Counted from the first letter of the stretch, positions 1 to 7,316 are shown. The stretch: DNA of 18,002 nucleotides from an uncultured Neisseriaceae bacterium (GCA_937952895.1 CALFYC010000005.1:1-18002); one strand, 5' to 3'. Numbers and translations: made by a program. The notes: a model not told the origin generated them from the sequence alone.

Positions 1-1
1 T

Positions 2-383
2 TTCAAACAATTATCAAACTATAATAGGTTTATAGAACTAATTCCAAGAAGCTTAACAATATTATTTTGCTTTTCCAATACAGCATGTCATTAAGCTTGC
101 ACGGAAACTTCATGATATGCGAATTACATTGATTACAAAACCTAAGAAAAACATGAAGGCTCGACTTATGCCAGTTAATTTCCTCGATATTATTTTACAC
201 AAAAAGCGCTCGATTATTGAATCTATATTTAATATTCTAAAAAATAAACTAACCCTATCTCACTCCAGACATAGAAGTATATTCAATTTTATTGAGCATA
301 TACTCTCTACTTTACTTGGTTATCAATTTTTATCTAAGAAACCTAAAATCAAGATAGATTCGGCTTTAAATAATTTTCCTTAA
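2..383 (+). pseudogene. IS982-family transposase remnant with internal deletion
   Basis: Two pieces of one transposase are read in different frames. The frame starting at base 2 gives an N-terminal piece with the phrase SNYNRFIELIP, matching the conserved SYNRFVELMP region of IS982 transposases, and stops at 92-94. The frame open from 57, with its first ATG at 117, gives the C-terminal piece: LITKPKKNMK, then KKRSIIESIFNILKN, then SRHRSIFNFIEHILS, ending at a TAA at 381-383. These match the IS982 C-terminus (LITKIRKNMK, KRAIIETVNDQLKN, HSRHRS). The DDE catalytic middle, roughly 100 codons, is missing between the two pieces at about 85-105. The element is therefore dead, and its 5' end lies outside the window. 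The family call is from remembered motifs; the deletion follows from the adjacency of the two pieces. Confidence 0.75.
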
Positions 384-683
384 ACCAAATTGGTGTTTTA
401 ATGTATAAAAATAATTTAAAAATTTTGTGTTTACAGTTATCTAAGTGGGAAATATTTATCTGGAAGCCAGCTGCAGCGACTAATTGTGTCAATTAAAAAT
501 GGTTTAAAAGTTAAAAGGTAAGAACATTTAAAATATTGATCAAAAAAATTAATTGCTAATTAAAAGTAAATCGTTGATTTTACGATAATAAACCTAGCTT
601 AAAACAATATCAACTTCATTTTAGTCTAGCAATAATTTTTGTAATTAAATTGGATATTAAACCCGATAAATAATCTTTATTGC
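384..683. other. Intergenic AT-rich gap, no gene recognised
   Basis: This stretch lies between the dead IS982 remnant and the convergent EamA gene. It has no ORF of convincing length. A small, more GC-balanced patch near 451-525 reads KYLSGSQLQRLIVSIKNGLK in one frame before a stop; it may be a scrap of another mobile element, but I cannot assign it. A possible weak terminator for the EamA gene is listed separately. Confidence 0.5.
542..563 (-). terminator. Possible weak intrinsic terminator downstream of EamA copy 1
   Basis: Read on the minus strand, a 6-bp inverted repeat TTAATT/AATTAA with a 3-nt loop (563 to 549) is followed directly by seven T residues (548 to 542). It lies about 120 bases past the EamA stop codon. 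The stem has no G-C pairs, so it would be weak and may be chance in this AT-rich background. Confidence 0.3.
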
Positions 684-1571
684 TTACATTGCCGAGTAAT
701 TATTTTTCTGTATGGTTAATCTTATAATGACTATCCATAAAATAATTATGTATATTAGCTGTACTATGCTATAGGAGTGATTAATTACAATAAAAAATAA
801 ATAAGTAAAAGCTGGGGTTGATGCTCCTATTGCAGCAGAATTAAATGCTGAAATGTATTTTGCTCCTTTTTGCACTAAATATGAGGGTAGCAAAACAAAA
901 AGTATACTTATACTGAGAATTTTTAAGAAATCAATTAAGCTAATTGATAGAGATATTTTGCTAATGGAAGCAATATTAAGTGATGCAATTAAGGTAAAAA
1001 TATAGCGAGTTGTGATGACATTGACTATACTCATATTTTGATCACTAAGTATTTTTATTGAAATAGTAGTCCCACCAACCGCTATTCCTGAGATGAGTGC
1101 AAAAAATATACCTATTAATAAATGAATATGATTCACTTTTAGGTAGGTAATATAATGGCAAGCTATTAGAGTTAAAATTATTAAAATAAGAATTGAATAA
1201 ATAATCCGTAATTTATTAAATGTTCGAGAAATCGACAAGGAAGCAATGGGCGATATACCAAAAACTAAAGCATTGGTAAAAGATGGATCTATGTATTTTA
1301 AAGCTGCAAGGTATGAAACCCAATCAATTGCTGTGTAAATATTTAGGAGCCCAATATGCTTAAGACTCTTTCTATTTTTAAGGAAATTATTTAATTTTGG
1401 AAAGAATATAAATTTTATAATTGCTGTTATTGTTGTCACAAATAAAAAGCAGTAAAATGCAAAAACAATAGGGCTAATATTTTTTAAAATTTGATGTGTA
1501 AATACTGTTGCAAGTGCTAAACAAATTACCGAAGCAAAGATAGAAATGTTCCCATGATTTTGTTGATTCAT
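684..1571 (-). CDS. EamA/DMT-family inner-membrane transporter, copy 1
   Basis: This 295-residue, very hydrophobic protein has about ten predicted membrane segments, the size and layout of drug/metabolite transporters made of two EamA repeats. Such proteins usually export amino acids or other small metabolites; the substrate here cannot be told. Conserved-looking stretches include THQILK near residue 26, FTNALVFGISPIASL near 98-112 and KGAKYISAFNSAAIGASTPAF in the second half. It is a clear paralogue of the gene at 10915-11805, which shares these same stretches, at roughly 60% identity by eye. The ATG at 1571 lacks a strong ribosome binding site. A decayed IS30 end separates it from the biosynthetic-type cluster upstream, so it may be transcribed from its own promoter. 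It could still export that cluster's product. Confidence 0.85.
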   Translation of the reverse strand: MNQQNHGNISIFASVICLALATVFTHQILKNISPIVFAFYCFLFVTTITAIIKFIFFPKLNNFLKNRKSLKHIGLLNIYTAIDWVSYLAALKYIDPSFTNALVFGISPIASLSISRTFNKLRIIYSILILIILTLIACHYITYLKVNHIHLLIGIFFALISGIAVGGTTISIKILSDQNMSIVNVITTRYIFTLIASLNIASISKISLSISLIDFLKILSISILFVLLPSYLVQKGAKYISAFNSAAIGASTPAFTYLFFIVINHSYSIVQLIYIIILWIVIIRLTIQKNNYSAM

Positions 1572-1659
1572 TATTAATTATTCTAAAAGCGCTATAAAAT
1601 TTTAATTAAGGTCTAAATTTGTACATTAAGATTTAAGTTATACATGTAAATTTAATATG

Positions 1660-1688
1660 AATATATATAATAATTGATTTTATTCCAA
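1660..1688 (-). promoter_or_regulatory. Candidate sigma70 promoter for EamA copy 1
   Basis: On the minus strand, TTGGAA (1688-1683), a 17-base spacer and TATATT (1665-1660) fit a -35/-10 pair. The predicted leader is about 80 bases. Similarity is moderate and the region is AT-rich, so false positives are likely. Confidence 0.35.
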
Positions 1689-1757
1689 TTAACTTTTAAT
1701 ACCACCATATCCTATCATAGAGTATAGCATATGCCTAAATATTTTTAATTTAAATTT

Positions 1758-1882
1758 CGCCCATTTTCCTCTGAAGTGCGACAAGCTAGTGCCTGTTAAA
1801 GTATATTCGGTGTAAATGTTTGTTCATAAACTCATTAGAATAGAAATAGCTAAGACATTTTTTAGTGATGTTATGCAGTAAA
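1758..1882 (-). mobile_element. Decayed 3' end of an IS30-family element
   Basis: Bases 1758-1838 match 9622-9702 of the complete IS30 copy closely, including the inverted-repeat core TGAAGTGCGACA (1772-1783). A weaker ungapped match continues to about 1882 (27 of 44 positions by eye). On the minus strand it still encodes the transposase tail NEFMNKHLHRIYFNRH followed by a stop at 1786-1788, against NEVMNKYLHRIYANRH in the complete copy. Upstream in that frame there are several stops. Only the transposase 3' end and one inverted repeat remain. It lies in the same orientation as the complete copy, on the opposite side of the cluster, and is clearly older. Confidence 0.85.
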
Positions 1883-1913
1883 TTTTAAATATGAGTAATA
1901 AAATATCAAACAA

Positions 1914-2408
1914 TTAAACTATATAATCTCTCCGTAAAACCATAAAAGATCTTTCAAATATAATAACAGTTTCTCCTGTAGATTTAACACCTATAGTTTC
2001 TACTGTAATAATGCCTTTATTTGTTTGAGATTTAGAAGGGCGCTTGGTTAAAATCTTGCTGATTGCGTAGATAGTATCACCGACAAATAGAGGGGATTTT
2101 AACCTAACCTTTTCCCACCCTAAGTTGGCTACTGCTCTTGCAGAAAGAGCCTGCACCGTCATTCCACTAACTATAGCTAGAGTAATGCTGCTATTTACTA
2201 AAATTTGTCTAAATTCAGTTGTGTTGCCGTATGCCTGATCAAAGTGTAATGGGTGCTGATTCATTGTCAGCAAAGTAAGCCAGGTGTTATCAGCTTCTGA
2301 TATAGTTCGACCTGGCCAGTGCCTAATTGTCATTCCAATCTTAAAGTCTTCATAGTCTCCACCATGTTCTTCAACATATTCATTTTCGCCAATTTTTTTT
2401 AACATCAT
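1914..2408 (-). CDS. MaoC-like (hotdog-fold) acyl-CoA hydratase/dehydratase
   Basis: This 164-residue single-domain protein adds water to, or removes it from, CoA-thioester substrates. The conserved region GRTISEADNTWLTLLTMN (33-50) leads into HPLHFD (52-57), and ANLGWEKVRLKSPLFVGDT follows in the second half, as in the MaoC subgroup that acts on beta-methylmalyl-CoA/mesaconyl-CoA-type substrates. In the D-x-N-P-L-H hydratase motif the first position is Asn50 rather than Asp, with His55 kept; this subgroup commonly departs from the classic motif. The start codon overlaps the upstream stop as ATGA, so translation is coupled; a second ATG lies one codon on. It is last in the eight-gene run. A MaoC protein encoded alongside a CitE-type lyase suggests the two act on the same hydroxyacyl-CoA. 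The exact substrate is unknown. Confidence 0.85.
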   Translation of the reverse strand: MMLKKIGENEYVEEHGGDYEDFKIGMTIRHWPGRTISEADNTWLTLLTMNQHPLHFDQAYGNTTEFRQILVNSSITLAIVSGMTVQALSARAVANLGWEKVRLKSPLFVGDTIYAISKILTKRPSKSQTNKGIITVETIGVKSTGETVIIFERSFMVLRRDYIV

Positions 2409-3355
2409 ATTTCTTTCTTAAGTTGATATATTGCAAATGCAGCTGCTGTGTCTTCAATAGCTAAGCCTACACTGCGAAATACAGTTGTCTGACCTTTATT
2501 CTTCATGATTTTACCAGAAGCTAGCGCTCCTAGCTCATTAATGTCTTCTGTGTTTATATATTGGTGCTTGAGAGCTGCTCTAATCTCTCCAGCCTCATTT
2601 TGAGCAGCATAAGTAGTCTCTACCACAACAAATGCACTTTTCAACAAACTAGGGTCAACTTCAATAGCTTCTTCATGAGTGCCGCCAATAATATTTACGT
2701 GTGCTCCACTTGCTACCCATTCACTCTTAATCAAAGCTACAGTATCGTTGGTTGAAGTTGTAGTACAGATTATATCAGCCCCTTGAATTGCTTCAAAAAC
2801 GTTACTACAAATAATAACTTCAGCTATTGTAACTGTTCGAGCCCAATTTGCAAAAATATCAGTTCTCGCCGGAGAACGAGAAAATATTCGTACCCGACTA
2901 ATCTGGCGCACCATGAGCATAGATAATAAGGTGCTCCTTGCTTGAACTCCTGCACCCAGTATGGCAAGATCTCCCGCATGTAAAGAAGCACATAAATTAG
3001 TTGCAAGTCCCGCAACAGCAGCAGTTCGCAAAGCTGTTAAACTTGCCCCATTCAACAGTGCCATTATTTGTCCTGTCTTTGTATCAGTTAGTACAACAAC
3101 TCCATGTATCAACGGAAGTCCGAGTTTCGAATTATCTGGTGTGATAGTAGTAATTTTGACACTAGCCACACAATGTCTTATCCAAGCCGCAGGGCTAACT
3201 AACATTTCGGAAGATCCATACTGTATTATCGTACGTGGTGGAGATTTCTCTCGGTCCAGATACAAATCTTGAAATACATCATTCATTGCTTTCATAACCT
3301 GCTGAAGATGTAAATTTCCAGACATATCAACATCATTTATAATTTTAATATTCAT
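2405..3355 (-). CDS. Ornithine cyclodeaminase/mu-crystallin-family NAD(P)-dependent oxidoreductase
   Basis: This 316-residue protein covers the full family length. LNGASLTALRTAAVAGLAT (101-119) matches the family signature DG..LTa.RTaA, and AILGAGVQAR (131-140) is the Rossmann dinucleotide-binding loop. Arg41 and Lys67 sit where substrate-binding residues occur. The later region reads HVNIIGGTHEEAIEVDPSLL; true ornithine cyclodeaminases have an Asp after the GG (GGDxPGKTE), here a Thr. I infer it is not an ornithine cyclodeaminase but another member: an imine (ketimine) reductase, alanine-dehydrogenase-like enzyme or SbnB-like opine dehydrogenase. Downstream of the aldolase it could reductively aminate or reduce a 2-oxo acid or cyclic imine. 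Both ends overlap neighbours as ATGA. Family call firm, reaction uncertain. Confidence 0.88.
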   Translation of the reverse strand: MNIKIINDVDMSGNLHLQQVMKAMNDVFQDLYLDREKSPPRTIIQYGSSEMLVSPAAWIRHCVASVKITTITPDNSKLGLPLIHGVVVLTDTKTGQIMALLNGASLTALRTAAVAGLATNLCASLHAGDLAILGAGVQARSTLLSMLMVRQISRVRIFSRSPARTDIFANWARTVTIAEVIICSNVFEAIQGADIICTTTSTNDTVALIKSEWVASGAHVNIIGGTHEEAIEVDPSLLKSAFVVVETTYAAQNEAGEIRAALKHQYINTEDINELGALASGKIMKNKGQTTVFRSVGLAIEDTAAAFAIYQLKKEI

Positions 3356-4353
3356 GATAAAGACTTCTTTAACTCAGTCACAACCTCAATAATAAGATCT
3401 TCTTGCCCAGCAATAGCTTGCCGTCTGCCCAATTCAAAAAACACATCTCGTGGGTCTATCCCTTCATTAATAGAGTGTTTCAAAACTTGTGTTTTGAAAC
3501 CAGAAAACACACCAGCTAACCCACTTACAATACTGACGGAATCAATTGTAGGGATTGTATCTATTAGTTCGCGTTCAGCAATATCGGCAGCATCAAGCAA
3601 ATTATAAAGATTTATTCCAGTTTTAAAACCCAAACGTTCTAGTACTGGAATAAGAACTTCGAGTTGCGTATTACCAGCTCCTGCACCAAATCCTCGAGCA
3701 CATCCATCTATTACAGTAGCTCCAGCCTGAACAGCTGCTATTGAGTTGGCTACGGCCATACCCAAATTATTGTGAGCATGAAAAATTAATGGTACATTTA
3801 CGCGCGATCGTATTGCTGCAATTCTTGTAGCAACCTCATGTGGCAAAAGATTGCCAGCAGAGTCTAGAATGCCAACAGCCTGAGCTCCATAACTCACCAA
3901 TAATTCAGTCTGTTTTGCTAACTGATTTGGGAGTGCCATATGACTCATCATTAGTACAGCGTGTGCTTCAACATTATTTTCACGTAGCCATCCCAAATGT
4001 TGTTCAGCAACAGATGCTTCAGTGCAGTGTGTGCCTATTCTCACTATGTCAACACCACATGATAAAGCTTTTTTTAAGTCAGATATAGTTCCCCAGCCAG
4101 GGAGCATAAATATGCTCATTTTACTATTTTGTAAACAATCACGCACAGTCTGCATCATTATTTCGTCACTTAATGCAGCACGTCCAACCTGATATGAAGA
4201 GGCGCCAAGCCCATTACCATGACCAACTTCAATAATTGACAGTCCTGTTTTATCTACAGCTGTTGCATAATTTCGAAGCTGACTAACTGTTAGCTGATGT
4301 TTCACCGCGTGCTGACCATCACGCATAGTAGAGTCGTTAATTATGATAGTCAT
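3352..4353 (-). CDS. 4-hydroxy-2-oxovalerate aldolase-like (MhpE/BphI type, HMGL-like TIM barrel)
   Basis: At 333 residues this is near the usual 337-346. The class II pyruvate aldolase reaction joins or splits pyruvate and an aldehyde, giving or using a 4-hydroxy-2-oxo acid, with a divalent metal. Visible signatures: NDSTMRDGQHAVKHQ (6-20) with Arg11, Asp12 and His15 matching the catalytic/metal site; EVGHGNGLGASS (42-53); FHAHNNLG (191-198) with metal ligands His192 and His194; and GAGAGNTQLE (223-232). All expected residues seem present, so it should be active. Family members form a channelling complex with an acylating aldehyde dehydrogenase, and that partner is the gene just upstream (ATGA overlap). 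In aromatic degradation the pair cleaves; no ring-cleavage, hydratase or decarboxylase genes are nearby, so synthesis is a reasonable inference. Confidence 0.92.
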   Translation of the reverse strand: MTIIINDSTMRDGQHAVKHQLTVSQLRNYATAVDKTGLSIIEVGHGNGLGASSYQVGRAALSDEIMMQTVRDCLQNSKMSIFMLPGWGTISDLKKALSCGVDIVRIGTHCTEASVAEQHLGWLRENNVEAHAVLMMSHMALPNQLAKQTELLVSYGAQAVGILDSAGNLLPHEVATRIAAIRSRVNVPLIFHAHNNLGMAVANSIAAVQAGATVIDGCARGFGAGAGNTQLEVLIPVLERLGFKTGINLYNLLDAADIAERELIDTIPTIDSVSIVSGLAGVFSGFKTQVLKHSINEGIDPRDVFFELGRRQAIAGQEDLIIEVVTELKKSLS

Positions 4354-5225
4354 TTATACTCCGACTTTTTTTTCTTATAGTTTGCATATTGTTCAGCAAC
4401 TAAGATGGCTGCAGAATTAATTATATCAAGGTTACCTGCATATGGTGGTAGTACATCGCTATTAGCAACTACATCTAAAAATATTGAAACTCTCTCTTCA
4501 CTCATTTTAACCCCTTTAAGAGAATACCCTGAAGAAAAACTTCTTACTGATTCAACTGCTTGATTGGTGATAGAGGTCACTTGTTCAATATTTGCACCAA
4601 CAATACTGGCAAAAATAGTAACCCTAAATATTATGGCCGGATCAGCTGGACTAATATTAAGTATAGCTTTGATATTTTCTACTCCGGTAAAGTATCTTAG
4701 CGCTAATTGGGTGGTTTCTACATACTCATCAATGTTAATTCTAGTGGCTCTTCCTACACTTTTGCTGGCTACTGTTGATACAACCTCTATATCATTAATC
4801 TGAAAATTACGACTAAGTGCATGTAATATTGGTATTGATGCTTGTCCACCACAGCTTATTAGGCTGACATTACGCTCATTTATTACATCACTACCTGTTA
4901 CCGTAGGTACTATCATTTTCCCCAAATGACTGGGCGTTAGATCTATCAATAAAGTGTCCAGCGGACGCAATAATTCGCAATGTTTGGCATGAGATGGGGC
5001 ATTAGTGGCATCAAATACCACATCGAATGGTTTGGGTGATGCTAAAATTGCATCTATCCCATCAATATCAGTTTTTATGCCAAGATTAGCTGCAACTTTT
5101 AAGCCGATAGATTCTTTATTACGTCCAACCAGTAAACTACAATTAAGTAGAGGAGAGCGAGAGATTTTATTCAGCAAGTCCATGCCTATGACGCCTGAAC
5201 CAATTATTGCAACAGATAAAGTCAT
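4350..5225 (-). CDS. Acylating acetaldehyde dehydrogenase-like (MhpF/BphJ type)
   Basis: The enzyme interconverts aldehyde plus CoA plus NAD+ with acyl-CoA plus NADH. The N-terminal Rossmann loop is AIIGSGVIGMDLL (6-18). VVFDATNAPSH (69-79) and IDLTP (94-98) follow as in the family. The catalytic cysteine is Cys125 in SCGGQAS (124-130; family TCGGQAT). The stretch ASKSVGRATRINIDEYVETT matches the family's ASKSaGpgTRaNIDEFTeTT. At 291 residues it is shorter than typical members (about 305-315), mostly in spacing rather than in missing motifs. It overlaps the lyase gene upstream by one base (TAATG) and the aldolase downstream by four, so the dehydrogenase-aldolase pair is co-translated as expected for the channelling complex. 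The acyl chain preferred is unknown. Confidence 0.9.
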   Translation of the reverse strand: MTLSVAIIGSGVIGMDLLNKISRSPLLNCSLLVGRNKESIGLKVAANLGIKTDIDGIDAILASPKPFDVVFDATNAPSHAKHCELLRPLDTLLIDLTPSHLGKMIVPTVTGSDVINERNVSLISCGGQASIPILHALSRNFQINDIEVVSTVASKSVGRATRINIDEYVETTQLALRYFTGVENIKAILNISPADPAIIFRVTIFASIVGANIEQVTSITNQAVESVRSFSSGYSLKGVKMSEERVSIFLDVVANSDVLPPYAGNLDIINSAAILVAEQYANYKKKKSEYK

Positions 5226-6085
5226 TAGCCACTCCTATTGAAACGAGAATTCCATGCTTGAGCTAAATTTATTGTGTTCTTGGACATACGCGCAAAAGGT
5301 GGACCTAGCATGTGTCCATCTAGCATTGCGATGCCACCATGGGCAGAATTTACGGCATCGAGAATTTGACCCGCAATCAATAACTCTTTTTCATTAGGCC
5401 TCATAGCGGAATTAATGAATTTGAGTTCACGAGGATGAACGGTAGCTTTACCATTGAACCCCAAATCTTTAACCGCTTGAATTTCGTTAACTAGAATTTC
5501 GGGATCAGAAAGCTGATAGTTAGCAGTATCAATACATCCAATACCATATCTGGCACTTGCTAACACCATAGCCTGACGAGCAGCTAACATTCCACTCCAA
5601 GTGATTTTAATACCAAGCGTAGCAGCTAAGTCTGCAGAACCAAAAATAAAACCATCTGCTACAGCAGCTAATTCATCAATATTAGTAATTGCTTCAACTG
5701 TTTCTATAGTTAAATAAATCTCGGGTTGTTTACTAGCAGTAGCAAATATTTCACGCAGAATGAGCACCTCAGCAGGAGATTTGACCATCGTCATAACTAT
5801 ATACCCAGGAGTAGCCTGAACTGCAGTTAGCATTATCAAGTCATGTAAAGCATCAATCGTCCCAAGCGCATTGATCCTCACCGCAATATTTAAAGAAGAC
5901 TTTGCTTTATCAAGGGCTATACGGCAAATGTTTCTTGCTTCTGCTTTATTTTGTATTGGAACAGAGTCTTCTAAATCCATCAGATGTACGTCTGCATCGT
6001 ATAATAAAGCTTTAGTAATTCGCTCAAGCGATATAGCTGGAGTATACAAAATACTACGTGGGATCGCCCTTACTATATCAATCAT
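5225..6085 (-). CDS. CitE-like HpcH/HpaI-family lyase/aldolase (malyl-CoA or citramalyl-CoA lyase type)
   Basis: This 286-residue TIM-barrel protein opens with PRSILYTPA (9-17), the family's R(S/T)xLYVPG region, followed by DLEDSVP (37-43). Arg70 in VRIN binds substrate carboxylate; Glu128 in IETVEAI and Asp152 in GSADLAA are the expected Mg ligands; KATVHPREL (213-221) and MLDGHMLGPP close the barrel. Known relatives cleave or form malyl-CoA, beta-methylmalyl-CoA or citramalyl-CoA from an acyl-CoA and glyoxylate or pyruvate. No citrate lyase alpha or gamma subunit genes are present, so it is a stand-alone enzyme and not part of citrate lyase. The MaoC-like hydratase in the same operon suggests a make-then-dehydrate pair. 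It overlaps the upstream gene by eight bases. Direction and substrate are inferred. Confidence 0.88.
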   Translation of the reverse strand: MIDIVRAIPRSILYTPAISLERITKALLYDADVHLMDLEDSVPIQNKAEARNICRIALDKAKSSLNIAVRINALGTIDALHDLIMLTAVQATPGYIVMTMVKSPAEVLILREIFATASKQPEIYLTIETVEAITNIDELAAVADGFIFGSADLAATLGIKITWSGMLAARQAMVLASARYGIGCIDTANYQLSDPEILVNEIQAVKDLGFNGKATVHPRELKFINSAMRPNEKELLIAGQILDAVNSAHGGIAMLDGHMLGPPFARMSKNTINLAQAWNSRFNRSG

Positions 6086-7304
6086 TGAATTTCCTTATGT
6101 TAGATATTACATTACATAAACTGCGAATTTGTTCTTCTGTTTGTCCAGCTCGCATCATTACTCTTAAACCTGCAGTACCTTTGGCAACAATAGGAAAAAA
6201 TACTGGTGATACATAAAAACCAGCTTCTATAACTTGTCGGCCAGCTTTGATAACCATTTCATCACTAACTGGTACTAAGCGAATTGGATATGTGCTACCA
6301 CTTTGTTTAGTGGAAATCAGTGAGTCAAATAATGCTATATTATTGTATAATTTTTTCTGCAAGTGTGTCAATTCCTCAGTTCGATGAATTTCAGCTGAAG
6401 CTAAACTAGCACCCAAAGCTGCTGTGTTCATGGGTTGTGAATAATTAATCGCCCCACCAAATCTTTCAACTAGGCGAAATATATGTTGTGAGTATCCATT
6501 TAGCAATATTGCAGCTCCACTGGTTCCAAAAGCTTTATTGAGTGTAACCACCATAATAGTATTTTCATCTAATGCAGGAATATGAGACCTAACATAGCCT
6601 ATACCACGTTTACCATAAGCGGAAATAGAATGCGAATCATCATAAAAAACTATTAACCCATATTTATTTTGTAGCTCAGCTAGTTCCTTCACTGGTGCAT
6701 ATCCACCTAGGCTATCGCTACCATCAACCACATAACATACCCGCTCATATTGCTTGCAGCAGTCTTCAATGAAGTTCAAATCATGATAACTACATGTGAC
6801 AACTTCTGATTCATCAGCACAGGCTGATTTAGTTGCTGCTAAAGATACATGTGCTTGCTTATCAAAGATCATTAATGGCCTAATGCCATTACCTAAATGT
6901 CCTGATGCTATTATAGGAAGTATACCACCGCTAAGGCTACTAGCTGAGATGCCACTTAGTACATGGGCATTAAATAATTCCCCCAAAGACTCTTCTAGCT
7001 CACTAATGATTGGAAGCTGCACTCGACTTCTAGTAATACAATGATCCAAAACCCCATAACGTCTTATAGCATCTATAGCTCCCTGAATAATCTTGCTGTG
7101 CGAATCTAAATCAAGATAAGAACAACAGCTAAAATTAATAAACTTATGCCTACTCTTAGTCGATAATATCCCATTATCAAGGTCAGCTATAATTCTTGCA
7201 AGTCCGTTTTGTTCTGACATATCCCAGAAAACATTCCCAATACCAATAGCCTTATTATTATTACGAAATTTATTACTTGGTATAATACTCTTAAGATTAC
7301 TCAT
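6078..7304 (-). CDS. Alpha-oxoamine synthase (PLP-dependent, BioF/KBL/CqsA-like)
   Basis: Members condense an amino acid with an acyl-CoA, losing CO2, to give an alpha-aminoketone (fold-type I, cytosolic homodimer). At 408 residues it is slightly above BioF or KBL length. Visible motifs are FINFSCCSYLDLDSH (55-69; family NYLGL region), LEESLGELF (103-111), His151 in FDKQAHVS (147-154; stacks on PLP), DDSHSISAYGKRGIGYV (222-238; family DeAHs.G..G..G.G) and Lys257 in TLNKAFGTSG (254-263), the Schiff-base lysine. No other biotin genes are near, so a BioF role is unlikely. KBL usually sits beside threonine dehydrogenase, absent here. An exported aminoketone, as with CqsA/LqsA autoinducer synthases, is possible, but no sensor kinase is nearby. 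AAGAAAG lies upstream of its ATG, 12 bases after the preceding stop. Which amino acid and acyl-CoA are used is unknown. Confidence 0.9.
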   Translation of the reverse strand: MSNLKSIIPSNKFRNNNKAIGIGNVFWDMSEQNGLARIIADLDNGILSTKSRHKFINFSCCSYLDLDSHSKIIQGAIDAIRRYGVLDHCITRSRVQLPIISELEESLGELFNAHVLSGISASSLSGGILPIIASGHLGNGIRPLMIFDKQAHVSLAATKSACADESEVVTCSYHDLNFIEDCCKQYERVCYVVDGSDSLGGYAPVKELAELQNKYGLIVFYDDSHSISAYGKRGIGYVRSHIPALDENTIMVVTLNKAFGTSGAAILLNGYSQHIFRLVERFGGAINYSQPMNTAALGASLASAEIHRTEELTHLQKKLYNNIALFDSLISTKQSGSTYPIRLVPVSDEMVIKAGRQVIEAGFYVSPVFFPIVAKGTAGLRVMMRAGQTEEQIRSLCNVISNIRKFND

Positions 7305-7316
7305 TAGATTACTTTC

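Larger units (their letters stand above)
1572..1913. other. Gap between cluster and EamA copy 1 holding an IS30 scrap
   Basis: The 342-base gap contains no intact gene. It holds the decayed IS30 end (1758-1882) and the candidate EamA promoter (1660-1688), both listed separately. I see no strong terminator for the eight-gene cluster that ends at 1914. Confidence 0.6.

Noticed and set aside
451..525. Scrap resembling an ABC signature (LSGSQLQR) or a transposase N-terminus
   Set aside because: Only about 24 codons before a stop, with no neighbouring motif; too short to assign.
2961..3272. A 103-codon plus-strand frame inside the ornithine cyclodeaminase-like gene
   Set aside because: It mirrors the real gene on the opposite strand and shows no independent signature.
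3352..5225. End of an aromatic (meta-cleavage) degradation operon
   Set aside because: None of the expected partner genes (ring-cleavage dioxygenase, hydrolase, MhpD-type hydratase) is present, and oxoamine synthase, oxygenase and exporter genes do not fit that pathway.
5225..6085. Citrate lyase beta subunit of a citrate fermentation operon
   Set aside because: No alpha or gamma subunit, ligase or citrate carrier genes are adjacent; stand-alone CitE-like lyases are common and have other substrates.
6078..7304. BioF of biotin synthesis
   Set aside because: No bioA, bioB, bioC or bioD nearby, and the neighbours are lyases and an aldolase instead.
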